Positions 1 through 9,292 of a stretch of DNA of 64,000 bases are shown here, piece by piece. The translations under genes were made by a program, and so were the position numbers. Position 1 is the stretch's first letter; each line of letters begins with the position of its first letter. Below the pieces are notes generated by a model. It did not search any database. It saw only the letters and a program-made list of their open reading frames with translations, and was not told where the DNA came from. Source of the stretch: an uncultured Saprospiraceae bacterium (GTDB lineage: Bacteria; Bacteroidota; Bacteroidia; Chitinophagales; Saprospiraceae); NCBI GenBank assembly GCA_943788055.1, contig CALSOU010000001.1:62001-126000 (forward strand). The letters are read 5' to 3'.

Positions 1-1541
1 ATGGAACTCGTGTTGATGGAAATTTGAGGTTGTACAATGCAGATTTCGATTGGACAACGAAGGATTTTGACCTACGAGGATTTTATCGAACTGGTCACTA
101 TCATTGGCAATATGAAGGAGATTTTTTTGGACTCTATCCAGAATCTAACTACGGTCCGAATCTAGATATTTACAATGGTGAAATTTTGGGTATGGAAGTA
201 GATGGGAAGAATGTATTTTCGGGATTCCATGCTGCATTTGGGCCTCAATTGTGGTGGGGTGCAAACCCAGCTGTACTTTTAAAATATGGTCGTAAAATCA
301 AGAAATTCAAGATAACCGGTATCTTTCATGAAGATATTGATGATGCTCCTGAATTTGTTACATCTATAGCCGTACCAATGCCAAAAACAAGAAGGGCTGC
401 CGTACATGTCGAACGTAAGATTGGGCCTTTAACATTTGAATTTGGTGGAATTTGGGGAGGGTCCCCTCTAAATGGTAGAGGTTTTCAGATTGTAACTGGA
501 GAATCTGGTAATTATACAGTTTACGAAGATGAGATTAAGGCTACTGATAACTGGGGCGCAAAAGCGAAGGTGAAGTACACGAACGGAGCATTTAATTGGT
601 ACGCTCAAGGTTCTACAATGGGACTTGTGGCTAACGGTGGTTTTGATGCAACTCGTACATTTACAGGTTGGACATTAAAAGATAGTGGCAGTGGGAATAT
701 GAATAATTTCTTAACAGGATTTACTTTCTTATTTGGAAACTTCCAGATCGCACCAAATTTCTTATGGCAAAAACCACTTGTCGACCCTATGCCAAATGAC
801 GTTGGAGCACCAGGAAGACTAAGGAATATTTTAGATGATCCGTTTGCAGTCCGAGGTGGTAACAGAGAAACTGTTGCTGGAGAATTACTTGTAACTTTCG
901 ATCCAACTCCGGGAACGTGGATGTATGAGTGGGATAATGATCGAACGGAGGATGCAAAATTCGCCATCAGCGCTGGATTTGTTTACCGACATCTACCAAC
1001 AACACAAGATGCTGCAATTGGATTCTTAGGAAATAGAACTTCTTTTGCGTTTCCTCAGTCAGCACCTGCACAAGATTTATGGCAAGCAAATGTAAGGATG
1101 GTTTCAAAAATCAATTCTGATTTAGGTTTTATAGCTAATTTACTCGCTGGAACCGCACAATCTAACGGTAGTGATGACAGGGTTATCGAAAGGTATGCAA
1201 TAGATTTAAGAACTGTTTACAAAAAGATGAAACTTACAACTAATTATAAAATTAATGATTGGGGGCCATTTGATTATCATAGAGATTTTAACTTGACTTA
1301 CCCACAACAAGCGGTATTGGATATTTCAACTACTTTAGGTAAACCCGATTGGTTCTTGTTACCGAGTACACAGTTAGGACTTCTATGTACTTGGAGGACC
1401 TTAAATCAGTTTTCACCTCGGTATCTTCCAAATCAAACTGCTTCTGAATTTGCAACAGAACCAATACTTACTCCTGTCGGATTTGGTAATGGTACTGAAT
1501 GGGAAATCAGAACTTACTTCCATATTAATATTGGTAAATAG
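1..1541 (+). CDS. Outer-membrane beta-barrel-like protein of the glucan locus (5' truncated)
   Basis: The frame is open from the first bases of the window, so the start lies upstream and about 513 C-terminal residues are visible. They are rich in alternating aromatic, glycine and polar stretches typical of outer-membrane beta-strands, and the chain ends in a short strand (FHINIGK). I see no glycoside hydrolase motif, TonB box or plug domain in this part. The stop is 24 bases before a glycan-binding lipoprotein and the gene reads into a glucanase cluster. I infer an outer-membrane porin or surface protein for beta-glucan, but the exact family is not recognised. A SusC-type receptor is not excluded, since the N-terminal part is missing, but the C-terminal part does not look like one. 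Confidence 0.6.
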   Translation, partial: GTRVDGNLRLYNADFDWTTKDFDLRGFYRTGHYHWQYEGDFFGLYPESNYGPNLDIYNGEILGMEVDGKNVFSGFHAAFGPQLWWGANPAVLLKYGRKIKKFKITGIFHEDIDDAPEFVTSIAVPMPKTRRAAVHVERKIGPLTFEFGGIWGGSPLNGRGFQIVTGESGNYTVYEDEIKATDNWGAKAKVKYTNGAFNWYAQGSTMGLVANGGFDATRTFTGWTLKDSGSGNMNNFLTGFTFLFGNFQIAPNFLWQKPLVDPMPNDVGAPGRLRNILDDPFAVRGGNRETVAGELLVTFDPTPGTWMYEWDNDRTEDAKFAISAGFVYRHLPTTQDAAIGFLGNRTSFAFPQSAPAQDLWQANVRMVSKINSDLGFIANLLAGTAQSNGSDDRVIERYAIDLRTVYKKMKLTTNYKINDWGPFDYHRDFNLTYPQQAVLDISTTLGKPDWFLLPSTQLGLLCTWRTLNQFSPRYLPNQTASEFATEPILTPVGFGNGTEWEIRTYFHINIGK

Positions 1542-1565
1542 ATAAAAGCTAAATAGATATATATT

Positions 1566-3494
1566 ATGAAGAAAAATATCATCATGAAATCAAACTTGTT
1601 ACTACTGCTTGCAATCACGTTCATTTTTAGTAGTTGTGAAAGAGATATTTCGGAAGATGCGACATTAGCAACTTTCCCTAAGAACGGTAACGTTTTCATC
1701 GATGATTTTAGCTCAGGCTTAGAATACCTGCCATTTGAAGGTTCCTTTTTTGCTGCTTTTTCAGTAGATACAGAAACAAAGTACGACGGAACCGCTGCAA
1801 TGCGTTTTGATGTGCCTAATGTCAATGATCCAAATGGAGCATATGCTGGAGCGATTTTTCCAGACTATGGAAAAAGAGACCTTTCCGATTTCGATGCGCT
1901 TACATTTTGGGCGAAAGCCACAAAAAAAGGAACTATTAATGAAATTGGTTTTGGACAGGATTTCCTAGATAATAAGTACTTAGTTACGTACAAAAATCTT
2001 GAATTAACAACAAACTGGAGACAATACACCATCGCAATTCCTGATGCTTCAAAATTGACACAAGAGGCAGGTTTGTTTTGGTATGCTGAAGGTCCAGAAA
2101 ATGATGAAGGTTATTCATTTTGGATTGATGAATTGAAGTTTGAAAAACTAGGAACGATTGCTCAACCAAGACCATCAATATTTAATGGAGCGGATGTAAC
2201 AATATCAACCTCTGCTGGGATCACTAATAACGTGGTTGATCTAGCGCAAACGCTCAATTTAGAGAATGGTCAAGATCAGACGATATTTTGCGCTCCTGCC
2301 TATTTTGAGTTCAGTTCTTCTGATCCTGCTGTTGCTACTGTAAGCGAGCTCGGTGTAATCACGGCATTAAGTGCAGGAGAAGCTGTAATCACAGCTACTT
2401 TGAATGGTATAGAAGCAAAAGGTTCTGCAATAATGAACGTTGTTGGTAGTTTTGACACAGCACCAATACCAACCCAAGATCCAAACGATGTGATTTCTAT
2501 TTTCTCAGATGCTTACATTAATGTTCCTGTAGATTACTACAATGGATACTGGCTGCCGTTCTCAACTACTCAGGGTCAAGATGATATCAATGTTAACGGC
2601 GACAATATAATTGCGTACACAGAGCTAAATTTTGTTGGAATACAGTTCTTGGTGGATGTTCCTACTATTAATGCTGCGACGATGACTCATTTGCATGTAG
2701 ATGTACAACCTAGGGAGGATGTAGATCCAGGAGACTATCTGATTGTCCGAGTTGCAGACGTAGGTCCGGATAATGAGTTTGGAACTGACGACGATACTTC
2801 AGGTGATTTTACAATTTCTAGTTCAAATTTAGTTAATGGAGAATGGTATAGCCTTGACATTCCATTTTCAGAATTGCCGGGCTTAGCTGGAAGATCTAAT
2901 CTCTCACAGTTTGTGTTTGTTTCAGACGCGACAATTTCAAGCCTGTACGTAGATAACGTTTATTTCTATGATAATGGTGGTGTTACTCCAACAGAACCTT
3001 CTGCAGCACCAACTCCTACACAGGACGATGTAAATGTTATTTCCTTGTTTAGTAATGCTTATACTAATGTTGGAGTGGATACTTGGAGGACTGATTGGTC
3101 AATGGCTACCCTTGAAGATATTCAGATCGATGGAGATGATACAAAAAAGTATACTGAACTAGATTTTGTTGGTGTGGAGACTGTTGGAGGCAATTTAATT
3201 GATGCTTCTGGTATGACGCATTTTAGAATGGATGTGTGGACACCTAATATGACTACTTTCAGGATAAAACTAGTTGATTTTGGGGCAGATGGTGAATTTG
3301 CTGGCGGTGATGATTCAGAGCATGAAGTAGTTTTTGAAAATCCAGCGCAAGGTCAATGGGTTTCTTATGATATTCCACTTTCAGATTTTCAAGGCTTAAC
3401 TTCATCAACGAATATGGCTCAGTTTATTTTCTCTGGATTACCAGCAGGAGGAGGAACGGTTTATGTTGATAATGTATATTTCTACGCAGAGTAG
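1566..3494 (+). CDS. Multi-domain surface glycan-binding lipoprotein
   Basis: A lipoprotein signal peptide ends in FIFSSC, with the lipid-accepting Cys at residue 24; a second Met at residue 7 is an alternative start. After it come a carbohydrate-binding-like jelly roll (about 45-195), a bacterial Ig-like Big_2 domain (about 215-300, with the usual ATVSELGVITALSAGEA pattern), and two related modules of about 160 residues. Each module opens with a P-T-Q-D linker and closes with a DNVYFY strand. No catalytic motif is visible. Position before GH16, GH149, GH17 and GH30 genes suggests it holds laminarin-like glucan at the cell surface. The repeated C-terminal modules resemble accessory domains of laminarinases. 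The role is inferred from domains and context. Confidence 0.75.
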   Translation: MKKNIIMKSNLLLLLAITFIFSSCERDISEDATLATFPKNGNVFIDDFSSGLEYLPFEGSFFAAFSVDTETKYDGTAAMRFDVPNVNDPNGAYAGAIFPDYGKRDLSDFDALTFWAKATKKGTINEIGFGQDFLDNKYLVTYKNLELTTNWRQYTIAIPDASKLTQEAGLFWYAEGPENDEGYSFWIDELKFEKLGTIAQPRPSIFNGADVTISTSAGITNNVVDLAQTLNLENGQDQTIFCAPAYFEFSSSDPAVATVSELGVITALSAGEAVITATLNGIEAKGSAIMNVVGSFDTAPIPTQDPNDVISIFSDAYINVPVDYYNGYWLPFSTTQGQDDINVNGDNIIAYTELNFVGIQFLVDVPTINAATMTHLHVDVQPREDVDPGDYLIVRVADVGPDNEFGTDDDTSGDFTISSSNLVNGEWYSLDIPFSELPGLAGRSNLSQFVFVSDATISSLYVDNVYFYDNGGVTPTEPSAAPTPTQDDVNVISLFSNAYTNVGVDTWRTDWSMATLEDIQIDGDDTKKYTELDFVGVETVGGNLIDASGMTHFRMDVWTPNMTTFRIKLVDFGADGEFAGGDDSEHEVVFENPAQGQWVSYDIPLSDFQGLTSSTNMAQFIFSGLPAGGGTVYVDNVYFYAE

Positions 3495-3572
3495 TTTAAG
3501 TCAGTATACGTAAAAGATGAGATGACGGAACATGACTTACCGTCAAAAATTTAAATCATAAAACATAAAAAA

Positions 3573-4418
3573 ATGCAGGTACCATTTCTTTTTGGAAAAT
3601 ATAGAAATCTTCAGTTTGCTTTCTTATATATAGCTCTTGTTCTACTAGTTGTTGGTTGCGATAGGAATGAAACTCAAACTGTAACAACTTTCACAAGCCT
3701 TACTTTTGAAGATGACTTCAATAGCGAAGGCGAAATCGATGAGTCGGTGTGGAACTTTGATCTAGGAACGGGAGATGAAATCTCTGGAGCAGGTTGGGGA
3801 AATAACGAGCAGCAGTATTATACAAATAGACCGGAGAATATCACAGTGGAAGGAGGAATGCTTAAATTAACTGTTTTACAAGAGTCATTTATGGGTTCAG
3901 GTTATACGTCAGCTCGAATTAACACCAAAGGTAAATTGGAACAAGAGTATGGAAGAATCGAGGCTCGAATTCAATTGCCTTGGGGGAAAGGACTTTGGCC
4001 GGCATTTTGGATGCTCGGAAATAACATTGATGAAGTAAGTTGGCCACAGTGCGGCGAAATCGATATTATGGAGTATAGAGGTCAAAATCCATCGACTCTA
4101 ATTGGCAGTGTGCACGGTCCTGGTTATTCTGGTGGAGAATCGGAAGGCAAGGAGTACGTATTAGCCAATGATAGGTTTGATACAGGATTTCATGTTTTTG
4201 GAGTAGAGTGGGGGCCTGAGTACATTAACTACTATGTTGACGATGCTTTATATAACCAGATTACTCCCGAAGATGTAGATGGAGAATGGGTATTTGATCA
4301 TCCTTTCTGTATTATTTTGAATGTTGCAGTTGGTGGTAATTTTGTCGGTCCACCTAATGTCAACACAGTATTTCCTCAGACCATGCTAGTGGATTGGGTG
4401 AGAGTGTATGAAGAGTAG
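3573..4418 (+). CDS. GH16 endo-beta-1,3-glucanase (laminarinase), lipoprotein
   Basis: The GH16 signature GEIDIMEYRG is intact, with nucleophile E162, helper D164 and acid/base E167, and the surrounding segments (GWGNNEQQYYT, GLWPAFWML) are typical of laminarinases. The family cuts internal beta-1,3 bonds of laminarin with retention. The signal peptide ends in VVGC (Cys29), so the enzyme should be lipid-anchored in the outer membrane or periplasm. The protein is a single catalytic domain of normal length (281 residues) without extra binding modules; these are supplied by the preceding gene. The A-rich leader directly before the ATG fits Bacteroidota. It belongs to a same-strand cluster ending in a sugar symporter. 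Confidence 0.92.
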   Translation: MQVPFLFGKYRNLQFAFLYIALVLLVVGCDRNETQTVTTFTSLTFEDDFNSEGEIDESVWNFDLGTGDEISGAGWGNNEQQYYTNRPENITVEGGMLKLTVLQESFMGSGYTSARINTKGKLEQEYGRIEARIQLPWGKGLWPAFWMLGNNIDEVSWPQCGEIDIMEYRGQNPSTLIGSVHGPGYSGGESEGKEYVLANDRFDTGFHVFGVEWGPEYINYYVDDALYNQITPEDVDGEWVFDHPFCIILNVAVGGNFVGPPNVNTVFPQTMLVDWVRVYEE

Positions 4419-4510
4419 AAATGTTTAGATTTTTGAAAAGATTAAATGCTTAGACAAAGTCACCATAGACCTTGTAGATTGATAGAATACTTATAGAACA
4501 AAAGAGATTA

Positions 4511-7500
4511 ATGGAGAAGATATTAGCAACGTCAATTGCACCAATCACCCAAGTAAAAATCGGAAATGATCACTACTTTAAGATTTCAAACAGCGACTCG
4601 CTTCGACCATTCTTTATGAGTGTTGTCAGTGACTCAAACCATTGGATGTTCATTTCTAGTAACGGTGGTTTAAGTGCTGGTCGAAAGGATTCTGAAAATG
4701 CATTGTTTCCGTACTACACGGACGATAAGATTGCGGAGTCGGTCGAAACGACTGGTAGTAAGACAATTTTTAGAGTGAATGTTGATAAAATAACAAAGAT
4801 CTGGGAGCCTTTTTCTGATAGGTATGAGGGTATGTACAAGATTCAAAGGAACTTGTATAAAAGTATCTACGGGAACAAAGTACTTTTTGAAGAGATCAAT
4901 CATGACTTGAATCTCACATATCGTTATCAATGGTCCTCAAGTAATTTGTTCGGTTTTGTTAGAACATCTTCCTTGACGAATAATTCAAAGAAAACTGTTT
5001 CAGTTGAATTTGTTGATGGTATTCAAAATATTGTACCATATGGTGTAGGTAGTGCAATCCAAAATCAATCTAGCAACCTTGTGGATGCCTATAAAAGAAG
5101 CGAGCTAGTTAAGGATTCAGGATTAGGAATCTATGCCTTGAGTGCAATCATAGTTGACAAGGCAGAACCAAGTGAAGCATTAAAAGCAAATGTAGTTTGG
5201 TCGCTTGGCTTGAATAACCCAAAGTACTTGCTTTCATCTCGGCAGCTCAAGAAGTTTAGGAATAATAGAAATATTCAAGAGGAGCTCGATGTGAAAGCTG
5301 AAAAAGGAGCTTATTTTCTTAATACGAGAATAGAATTGGAACCTGATACAAAAAGGCAGTGGAAGATCATTGCAGAAGTAAATAAGGATCATTCGACAAT
5401 CGTAGAACTTTCAGAGTTAATTAAACACGAAGAGCAACTATCTCAAAAGGTCGAGGCTAATATTGATCTTGGCACTACAAAACTCATTGAATTAAATGCA
5501 ACAGCGGACGCTTTTCAGCTAACAGCTGATAATTTTAGAGATTCAAGACACTTCTCCAATGTCCTATTTAATATCATGAGAGGTGGTATTTTTGACAATA
5601 ATTATCAGATAGAAAAATGCGACTTCACAAATTATCTTGCTAATGCAAACAGCGAAGTTTTTGAGAGTTCTCAAGAATGGACAAACGAACTTCCTGATGT
5701 TTTCTCGCTTTCTGATTTAAAGGACCTTGCCAATAAAGCAAGTAGTAGTAATTTGAAAAGACTCTGTCTCGAATACATGCCTTTGAAGTTTAGCAGACGC
5801 CACGGTGATCCAAGCAGACCTTGGAACAAATTTTCGATTAATACTCGAAGTGAAGTAGATGGATCTAAAATATTGGACTACGAAGGTAATTGGAGAGATA
5901 TTTTTCAAAATTGGGAAGCTCTTGCACTTTCATATCCTGAGTTTATTGAAAGCATGATTCACAAATTCTTGAACGCTTCCACATTTGATGGTTATAATCC
6001 ATATCGTATTACAAAAGGAGGTATCGATTGGGAAACCATTGAACCGGACGATCCTTGGTCATATATAGGATATTGGGGTGATCATCAGATCATATATCTT
6101 TTGAAATTGCTAGAAATTATTGAAAGTCATTATCCAGGTAAATTGGAGACTTACTTTGAACAAGAAATTTTTGTGTACGCAAATGTTCCCTACAAGATTA
6201 AGGCATATGCTGATATTTTAAAGAATCCAAAGGACACCATAGAATTTGATGAAGAGGCTGATCATAGTATTCGAGCGCAAAAATCTTCTCTAGGTGCCGA
6301 TGGAGCTTTACTGAGAGATGGAAAGGGTGCTATTTACACAGTGAATCTTATCGAAAAGATTCTAGCTACCACATTGGCCAAGATATCTAATTTCATACCT
6401 GAGGGTGGTATCTGGATGAACACTCAACGACCGGAATGGAACGATGCCAACAATGCGTTGGTAGGAAACGGAGTTTCTATGGTTACCTTGTACTATTTGC
6501 GTAGGTTCTTAAAATTCTTTGAAGGACTTATGGACTCATGTAATCTAGAGAGCGTGCAAGTGTCGAATGAGGTTGTCGATTTCTATAAAAGAGTTCGAGA
6601 GGCATTGGTTACACATCAAGATACAATTGATGAACCTGTAAACGATTCATTCCGAAAATCCTTATTAGATGCACTAGGAAAGGCAGCCAGTGACTTTAGA
6701 GGGCAAGTCTATGAACATTCATTTTGGGGAAGAAAAAGAACTATTTCAACAGACGGAATAAGGAGGTTCATTAAAGTAAGCCTTAAATATCTAGAGCATT
6801 CGATAGATTCAAACAAGAGAAGCGATAATCTATATCACGCTTATAATTTGATGACTGTTGAGAATGACGAGGAGGTATCGATTTCTTACTTGAGTGAAAT
6901 GCTTGAAGGTCAAGTTGCCGTGCTGTCTTCAGGGTATTTATCATCAAAAGAGGCTCTAGATGTCCTTGACAGTCTAAAAAGTAGTGCACTTTTTAGAGAA
7001 GATCAGTATAGCTATCTCTTATATCCCAATAAGGATCTTCCGAAATTTATTGAAAAAAATACAATTCCTCGCGAGCATATTAATTCTTGTGAACTTCTTG
7101 CCCATCTAGTTAAAGATGGCAATATTCAGATAGTTAGTAAAGACATTTTAGGTGACTATCATTTTAATGGAAATTTCAAGAATGCTGCTAATCTGGAGTT
7201 TGCGATGGAAAACCTTAGCAAAACAAAGTATGCAGAACTTGTAAGCAAGGAAAAACAAAATGTGCTTGACATTTTTGAGCAAGTTTTTAATCATAAAGCA
7301 TTTACAGGTCGTTCTGGCACATTCTTCGGATACGAAGGATTAGGATCCATATATTGGCATATGGTTTCAAAATTACTTTTAGCAGCGCAAGAAGTTTGTT
7401 TGCAAGCAATTGCAAGTAATGAAACAGAGGAAGTAATTGGTAGACTACTCGAGCACTACTACGAAATAAACGAAGGTATAGGTGTCCACAAACCGCCTTC

Positions 7501-7954
7501 TTTGTATGGAGCATTCCCAACCGACCCTTATTCACATACACCTGCAGGTAAAGGAGCCCAACAGCCAGGTATGACTGGCCAGGTCAAGGAAGACATTTTG
7601 AGTAGATTTGGAGAGTTAGGTGTGTTTGTAAGTGATGGCCAACTTTGCTTTGTTCCAGGACTCTTGAGAAAGGATGAATTCTTGACAGAAAGCAAAGTAT
7701 TTAACTATGTAGACGTACATGGAAGGCAACAGAGTATTAGACTAGAGCCCAAAATGCTTTGTTTTACTTATTGCCAGGTACCTGTAGTTTACAGTATTGG
7801 TAATACTAGAGGAATAATTGTTGCCAGAAAAGACGGCAACAGCGAGCAAACAAAAAGTTTAAAAATTGATGAAGATACAAGTACTGAGATATTCAAAAGA
7901 ACAGGTGAAATAGTAAAATTAGAGGTAACACTAGAAGCACGACAATTAAGATAA
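4511..7954 (+). CDS. Beta-1,3-oligoglucan phosphorylase, GH149 type
   Basis: This 1147-residue protein has no signal peptide and should be cytoplasmic. It has the architecture of GH94-related phosphorylases: an N-terminal beta-sandwich part and an (alpha/alpha)6-barrel part. The latter holds RPEWNDANN, with D645 at the place of the general acid Asp in the GH94 WND motif. GH94 proteins are usually about 800 residues, whereas GH149 enzymes are about 1100, and GH149 genes are known beside GH16, GH17 and GH30. The family converts beta-1,3-gluco-oligosaccharides plus phosphate to glucose-1-phosphate. Here it would process oligosaccharides brought in by the symporter downstream. GH161 is the main alternative; sequence search against both families would decide. 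Confidence 0.8.
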   Translation: MEKILATSIAPITQVKIGNDHYFKISNSDSLRPFFMSVVSDSNHWMFISSNGGLSAGRKDSENALFPYYTDDKIAESVETTGSKTIFRVNVDKITKIWEPFSDRYEGMYKIQRNLYKSIYGNKVLFEEINHDLNLTYRYQWSSSNLFGFVRTSSLTNNSKKTVSVEFVDGIQNIVPYGVGSAIQNQSSNLVDAYKRSELVKDSGLGIYALSAIIVDKAEPSEALKANVVWSLGLNNPKYLLSSRQLKKFRNNRNIQEELDVKAEKGAYFLNTRIELEPDTKRQWKIIAEVNKDHSTIVELSELIKHEEQLSQKVEANIDLGTTKLIELNATADAFQLTADNFRDSRHFSNVLFNIMRGGIFDNNYQIEKCDFTNYLANANSEVFESSQEWTNELPDVFSLSDLKDLANKASSSNLKRLCLEYMPLKFSRRHGDPSRPWNKFSINTRSEVDGSKILDYEGNWRDIFQNWEALALSYPEFIESMIHKFLNASTFDGYNPYRITKGGIDWETIEPDDPWSYIGYWGDHQIIYLLKLLEIIESHYPGKLETYFEQEIFVYANVPYKIKAYADILKNPKDTIEFDEEADHSIRAQKSSLGADGALLRDGKGAIYTVNLIEKILATTLAKISNFIPEGGIWMNTQRPEWNDANNALVGNGVSMVTLYYLRRFLKFFEGLMDSCNLESVQVSNEVVDFYKRVREALVTHQDTIDEPVNDSFRKSLLDALGKAASDFRGQVYEHSFWGRKRTISTDGIRRFIKVSLKYLEHSIDSNKRSDNLYHAYNLMTVENDEEVSISYLSEMLEGQVAVLSSGYLSSKEALDVLDSLKSSALFREDQYSYLLYPNKDLPKFIEKNTIPREHINSCELLAHLVKDGNIQIVSKDILGDYHFNGNFKNAANLEFAMENLSKTKYAELVSKEKQNVLDIFEQVFNHKAFTGRSGTFFGYEGLGSIYWHMVSKLLLAAQEVCLQAIASNETEEVIGRLLEHYYEINEGIGVHKPPSLYGAFPTDPYSHTPAGKGAQQPGMTGQVKEDILSRFGELGVFVSDGQLCFVPGLLRKDEFLTESKVFNYVDVHGRQQSIRLEPKMLCFTYCQVPVVYSIGNTRGIIVARKDGNSEQTKSLKIDEDTSTEIFKRTGEIVKLEVTLEARQLR

Positions 7955-8008
7955 TATCCATTTAGTAAGTAGTAGTATTGAACTATAGAAAATCAATAAC
8001 AATATACG

Positions 8009-9250
8009 ATGACTTGGACAATTAAGATACTTTTCATGGCTATAGTAATATCGACAAGTTTTTCTTGTGAAGTGAAAAATGCAGAGTCGTTATTGGGCAG
8101 TCCTGATTACTTGGCAATGTCTTACGGTGGTTACAGATATATAGATCATAATATTGAGCCAACTTTAGACGAGTTGAAGGAAGATTTAAAATTACTTTCA
8201 GCTATGGACATAAAGTTTCTACGAACATACAAAGTTCATCGTCCTCAAGCATCAAATCTATTAAAGGCTATCAGCGAACTGAAAAATGATGATCCAAGTT
8301 TTGAAATGTTTGTGATGCTAGGAGCTTGGATAAGCTGTAAAAATCCATTTACGGACAAACCAGACCACACAGCAGAAAGTGAAGATAATGAGGAAGAAAT
8401 CGCTACAGCGGTTGAACTTGCTAATAAATACTCAGATATCGTAAAGGTATTAGCTGTTGGTAATGAGGCGATGGTTAAGTGGGCAGCAAGTTATTATGTT
8501 GAACCAGGTGTTATTCTGAAATGGGTTAACCACCTACAAGAGATGAAGAAATCAGGTAAACTATCAAAAGATCTGTGGATAACTAGCTCCGACAATTTCG
8601 CGTCATGGGGAGGAGGATCAGATGAATATCATGTTGAAGATCTAGAAAACTTAATTAAGGCGGTTGATTACATATCTGTGCACACTTATCCTATGCATGA
8701 TACCCATTATAATCCAGATTTCTGGGGAGTGGAGGAAGATGAAACGGAATTATCAGATATCGAAAAAATTGATGCTGCAATGCTCCGTGCAAAAGAGTAT
8801 TCCATGGCTCAGTACAATGAAGTCTACAAATACATGAAGAGTAGAGGAGTGGATAAACCTATCCATATCGGAGAAACTGGTTGGGCGAGTTTTTCAAATG
8901 GACACTATGGAAATGATGGGTCAAAAGCTACAGATGAATTGAAGCAAGCTATCTATTATGAGCACATGCGAGAATGGACTAACAAAGAAGGTATTGCTTG
9001 CTTTTATTTCGAAGCCTTTGATGAAAAATGGAAGGACGCAAAAAATCAAGGTGGCTCAGAAAATCACTTTGGCTTGTTTAAGGTTAATGGTGAAGCTAAG
9101 TATGTCCTTTGGGACTTGGTAGATGCAGGTGTTTTTGAAGGTCTGTCAAGAGGTGGTAATACGATTACAAAGACTTATGGAGGAAGCAAGGAATACTTGA
9201 TGTCAGAAGTTGAATTACCTCAAGTCAAAGAAATGGAAACACAAGATTAG
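8009..9250 (+). CDS. GH17 beta-1,3-glucanase, lipoprotein
   Basis: A lipobox (SFSC, Cys20) follows a short signal peptide. The GH17 fold is shown by the acid/base motif VGNEAMVKW (E153) and the nucleophile motif HIGETGW (E289), together with SVHTYPM between them. GH17 enzymes from Bacteroidota act on unbranched beta-1,3-glucan or its oligosaccharides, as endo- or exo-enzymes or as transglycosylases. The length of 413 residues is normal for a single domain. The gene lies 54 bases after the phosphorylase gene and 42 before the GH30 gene, and probably shares their transcript. The two catalytic Glu residues make activity likely; the exact mode of action cannot be read from sequence. Confidence 0.9.
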   Translation: MTWTIKILFMAIVISTSFSCEVKNAESLLGSPDYLAMSYGGYRYIDHNIEPTLDELKEDLKLLSAMDIKFLRTYKVHRPQASNLLKAISELKNDDPSFEMFVMLGAWISCKNPFTDKPDHTAESEDNEEEIATAVELANKYSDIVKVLAVGNEAMVKWAASYYVEPGVILKWVNHLQEMKKSGKLSKDLWITSSDNFASWGGGSDEYHVEDLENLIKAVDYISVHTYPMHDTHYNPDFWGVEEDETELSDIEKIDAAMLRAKEYSMAQYNEVYKYMKSRGVDKPIHIGETGWASFSNGHYGNDGSKATDELKQAIYYEHMREWTNKEGIACFYFEAFDEKWKDAKNQGGSENHFGLFKVNGEAKYVLWDLVDAGVFEGLSRGGNTITKTYGGSKEYLMSEVELPQVKEMETQD

Positions 9251-9292
9251 CGATGGTTATGACCGCATTTTAAAAATTACAAAAATTCAATA

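Noticed and set aside
4511-7954. Annotation as cellobiose phosphorylase (GH94)
   Set aside because: The length is far above the usual GH94 length and the neighbours are all beta-1,3-glucan enzymes; GH149 (or GH161) fits better.
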